From: Longivirga sp036510975
GTDB taxonomy: Bacteria > Actinomycetota > Actinomycetes > S36-B12 > CAIYMF01
Assembly (NCBI GenBank): GCA_036510975.1
Contig: DATCCY010000125.1
Span: 62,001 to 126,000, forward strand
DNA: 64,000 nucleotides
Reading direction: 5' to 3'
This document shows, piece after piece, positions 61,710-64,000 of the stretch. The position numbers and the translations under genes were made by a program. The notes beneath the pieces are model-generated. The model had not been told where the DNA came from. It saw only the letters and a list, made by a program, of their open reading frames with translations, and ran no database searches. Within the stretch, counting starts at the first letter, position 1. Each line of letters starts with the position of its first letter.

Positions 61710-61865
61710 TCAGCCCTTCGGTCGCTTGAAGTAGGCCACGAGGTTCTCGGCGTTGGGTCCGGGCACCACCTGCACGAGCTCCCAGCCGTCCTGGCCCCAG
61801 GTGTCGAGGATCTGTTTGGTCGCGTGCACGAGGAGGGGGGCGGTCGCGTACTCCCATTGCGTCAT
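61710..61865 (-). CDS. DUF4177-type miniprotein
   Basis: 51 residues from ATG 61865 to the stop at 61710. It reads MTQWEYATAPLLVHATKQIL, then DTWGQDGWELVQVVPG and a final NAENLVAYFKRPKG. W-E-Y at the start, G-x-D-G-W-E-L-V in the middle and V-A-Y-F-K-R-P near the end are the DUF4177 pattern. ATG is six bases from TAGGGT on the minus strand, so it is the probable first, leaderless gene of the RidA operon. Function unknown. Divergent from the ArsA-type ATPase pair. Confidence 0.85.
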   Translation of the reverse strand: MTQWEYATAPLLVHATKQILDTWGQDGWELVQVVPGPNAENLVAYFKRPKG

Positions 61866-61871
61866 GCGCCG

Positions 61872-61877
61872 ACCCTA
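61872..61877 (-). promoter_or_regulatory. -10 box, leaderless start of the DUF4177 gene
   Basis: TAGGGT on the minus strand, six bases before ATG 61865. Confidence 0.6.
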
Positions 61878-61981
61878 GGGCCTGCCGCGGCCGTGCGACC
61901 GCCGGACCGCCCGACGTGATCCTGGGCACGACCGAGGCGGCCGACCTACCGCTCGACCCGCGCCCGAACGCCGCTGCCACG

Positions 61982-61987
61982 TACGCT
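61982..61987 (+). promoter_or_regulatory. -10 box, leaderless start of the first ArsA-type ATPase
   Basis: TACGCT six bases before GTG 61994. Confidence 0.6.
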
Positions 61988-61993
61988 CACCCC

Positions 61994-63046
61994 GTGCCCA
62001 CGACCGCCGCCGACGACGCCGGAGCCCGAAGCGTCGACTGGCCGGCCGTGCGCCTCCACGTCGTGACGGGCAAGGGCGGCACGGGCAAGACGACGATGGC
62101 CGCCTCGCTCGCCCTGGCGCTGGCCACCGGCGGCAAGAAGGTGCTCGTCGTGGAGGTCGAGGCCCGCCAGGGGCTGGCCCAGATCTTCGACGTGCCGCCG
62201 CTGCCCTACGCCGAGCGCCGCGTGGCCGTCGCTCCCGGAGGCGGCGAGGTGTTCGCCCTGGCGATCGACCCCGAGGAGGCGCTCATCGAGTACCTCGAGA
62301 TGTTCTACAACCTGCGCCGGGCGGGCACAGCGCTGCGCAAGATGGGTGCGATCGACTTCGCGACCACCGTGGCGCCCGGCGTCCGCGACGTCCTGCTCAC
62401 GGGCAAGGCGAAGGAGGCGGTCCGACGCAAGGTCGATGGCCACAACGTCTACGACGCCGTCGTCATGGACGCACCGCCCACCGGTCGGATCGCGCGCTTC
62501 CTCAACGTCAACACCGAGGTCGCGGGCCTGGCGCGCACCGGCCCGATCCGTTCGCAGGCCGACGCCGTCATGGAGGTCATCGCGTCGCGGCTCACCGCGG
62601 TGCACCTCGTCACGCTGCTCGAGGAGATGCCCGTGCAGGAGACCGCGGACGGCGTCCGCGACCTGCTCGCGGCGGGTCTCCCGGTCGGGGGCATCATCGT
62701 CAACCAGGTGCGCCGACCGCTGTTGTCGCCCGCCGCGCAGACCAAGGCGCTCAAGGGCAGGCTCGACCTCGCCGCGATCGAGAACGACCTGCTGTCGGTC
62801 GGCGTTCTCACGCCGTCCGGCGCGCTCTCCGGGTCGCACGGCATGGTGCTCGACGCCGACGTCGTCGGTGCCCTCGCGGAGGAGGGTGCCGACCACGCCG
62901 AGCGGGTCGCGCTCGAGCAGCGGGAGCGCGACAACCTGCAGGTGCTCGAGCGCCCGACCTACGAGATCCCGCACCTCGCCGACGGCGTCGACGTCGGCGC
63001 GCTCTACGACATCGCCGAGCAGCTGCGCAGCCAGGGGATGGCATGA
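61994..63046 (+). CDS. ArsA/GET3-type ATPase, first of a pair
   Basis: A 350-residue deviant-Walker ATPase. P-loop GKGGTGKTT near residue 27, with the signature Lys, then switch DAPPTGRIARFLN. The paired mycobacterial genes Rv3679 and Rv3680 form a hetero-complex of the GET3 fold. No Cys metal site for arsenite is seen. GTG 61994 is set by a TACGCT box six bases upstream; the frame remains open to 61916. Its stop overlaps the next ATPase start (ATGA). Confidence 0.9.
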   Translation: MPTTAADDAGARSVDWPAVRLHVVTGKGGTGKTTMAASLALALATGGKKVLVVEVEARQGLAQIFDVPPLPYAERRVAVAPGGGEVFALAIDPEEALIEYLEMFYNLRRAGTALRKMGAIDFATTVAPGVRDVLLTGKAKEAVRRKVDGHNVYDAVVMDAPPTGRIARFLNVNTEVAGLARTGPIRSQADAVMEVIASRLTAVHLVTLLEEMPVQETADGVRDLLAAGLPVGGIIVNQVRRPLLSPAAQTKALKGRLDLAAIENDLLSVGVLTPSGALSGSHGMVLDADVVGALAEEGADHAERVALEQRERDNLQVLERPTYEIPHLADGVDVGALYDIAEQLRSQGMA

Positions 63047-64000
63047 CGGTCCACAGCGAGATCACGCCGCGCAGCCCGCACCTCGACATCGACGCACTGC
63101 TCGACGACCGCTCGATCAAGGTGATCGTGTGCTGCGGCTCCGGCGGCGTCGGCAAGACGACCACCGCGGCGGCGCTCGGCCTGCGTGCGGCGGACCGTGG
63201 TCGCGACGTCGTCGTGCTGACGATCGACCCGGCGCGGCGGCTCGCGCAGTCGCTCGGCCTGACCGAGCTCGACAACGACCCCCGCCCGGTCGTTGGGGTC
63301 ACCGGCACCGGGTCGCTCGCGGCGATGATGCTCGACATGAAGCGGACCTTCGACGAGTTCGTCGAGTCCAACGCCGACGCCGAGCGCGCCGCCGCCATCC
63401 TCGAGAACCCGTTCTACCTCTCGCTCTCGAGCTCCTTCTCCGGCACCCAGGAATACATGGCGATGGAGAAGCTCGGCCAGCTGCGCGCGCGGGCCGAGTC
63501 CGAGCACGCGTGGGATCTCATCGTCGTCGACACCCCGCCGTCACGGTCGGCGCTCGACTTCCTCGACGCGCCACGACGTCTCGGGTCCTTCCTCGACGGC
63601 CGGTTCATCCGCATCCTCGCCGCCCCGGCCAGGGCCGGGGGCCGCGCCTACCTCAAGGTGCTCTCCGCCGGCTTCGGGATGTTCACCTCGGTGCTCTCGA
63701 AGGTCATCGGGGGACAGGTCCTCGTCGACGTGCAGACCTTCGTCGCCGCTGTCGACACGCTGTTCGGCGGCTTCCGCCAGCGCGCCGACGACACCTTCGC
63801 GATGCTGCAGGCGGCCGACACGGCCTTCGTGGTCGTCGCGGCGCCCGAGCGCGACGCACTGCGCGAGGCGTCGTACTTCGTCGACCGGCTCGAGGCCGAC
63901 TCGATGCCGCTCGCGGGGCTCGTGCTCAACCGGGTCCAGGCCACGTCAATCCCCGACCTCGACGCCGCCACCGCGACCGCGGCGGCGGCCAGGCTCGAGC
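63043..64000 (+). CDS. ArsA/GET3-type ATPase, second of a pair (3' end outside window)
   Basis: The first about 319 codons are visible. P-loop CCGSGGVGKTTTAAAL (residues 31-46), switch I DPARRLAQSLG, and DTPPSRSALDFLD switch II are intact. The central region has the hydrophobic insert expected of client-binding GET3-like proteins (LKVLSAGFGMFTSVLSKVIGG). Together with its neighbour it probably makes a heteromer acting in envelope or redox stress, as reported for the mycobacterial pair. ATG 63043 overlaps the upstream stop by four bases. Confidence 0.9.
   Translation, partial: MTVHSEITPRSPHLDIDALLDDRSIKVIVCCGSGGVGKTTTAAALGLRAADRGRDVVVLTIDPARRLAQSLGLTELDNDPRPVVGVTGTGSLAAMMLDMKRTFDEFVESNADAERAAAILENPFYLSLSSSFSGTQEYMAMEKLGQLRARAESEHAWDLIVVDTPPSRSALDFLDAPRRLGSFLDGRFIRILAAPARAGGRAYLKVLSAGFGMFTSVLSKVIGGQVLVDVQTFVAAVDTLFGGFRQRADDTFAMLQAADTAFVVVAAPERDALREASYFVDRLEADSMPLAGLVLNRVQATSIPDLDAATATAAAARLE

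Overview
The window is very GC-rich, GTG starts are common, and gene order matches a core actinobacterial neighbourhood: tmk-holB, topA, hppA, bldG, a DUF1998 helicase, acs, nhaA, marP, nth, crp and a paired ArsA-type ATPase locus. The marP/NUDIX/thioredoxin/nth, crp, MBL, RidA and ATPase-pair block parallels the Mycobacterium tuberculosis Rv3670-Rv3680 region and its Streptomyces equivalent. A member of Nocardioidaceae (Nocardioides/Aeromicrobium type) is the best guess; this is inferred from gene content, not from a marker search.

Layout. 1-2738: three overlapping carbohydrate genes (glycosyltransferase end, alpha/alpha-barrel protein, GH130). 2829-4073: an arginine-deiminase-like protein lacking its catalytic Cys and an active-site Glu. 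4117-12016: a 7.9-kb genomic island in tRNA-Thr(CGT), bounded by a 46-bp direct repeat of the tRNA 3' half. It carries a toxin-antitoxin pair, an ATPase/nuclease-like gene behind two tandem palindromes, a single-chain DabB-DabA inorganic-carbon pump with a divergent winged-helix regulator, and a frameshifted tyrosine-integrase relic. 12179-22973: a secreted peptidase-like lipoprotein, ricT, an epoxide-hydrolase-like gene, a membrane protein, peptidase E, holB, tmk, an ABC exporter and a NarL-type two-component system. 23080-35842: topA, a PLP decarboxylase, an rRNA-type methyltransferase, hppA, an RsbW-like/BldG pair, an MrfA-type helicase and a sugar nucleotidyltransferase. 35959-41416: a HAD phosphatase followed by three tandem paralogues of an unrecognised single-pass membrane protein with six conserved cysteines in three repeated ectodomain units. 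41750-49487: acetate module, with a degenerate Fic-like gene, LytS/LytTR two-component system, small membrane protein, SSS symporter, SatP transporter and acetyl-CoA synthetase. 49511-64000: enoyl-CoA hydratase, NhaA, envelope proteins, MarP, NUDIX, TlpA, Nth, an RsiG-like c-di-GMP-type anti-sigma factor, Crp, MBL hydrolase, NUDIX, RidA, a DUF4177 miniprotein and two ArsA/GET3-type ATPases (the last cut by the window end).

Genes working together. The LytS/LytTR system sits with the acetate symporter, and a direct repeat matching the known LytTR half-site consensus with exactly 12 bp spacing lies upstream of satP, suggesting one regulon for acetate uptake and activation. The island joins CO2/bicarbonate uptake to a mobile-element history. 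Twelve genes have a TAnnnT -10 box followed by 6 (once 7) nt and then the start codon, indicating widespread leaderless transcription; this also fixes many start codons. Two families of inverted-repeat elements occur twice each: one only between divergent genes, the other after gene ends.
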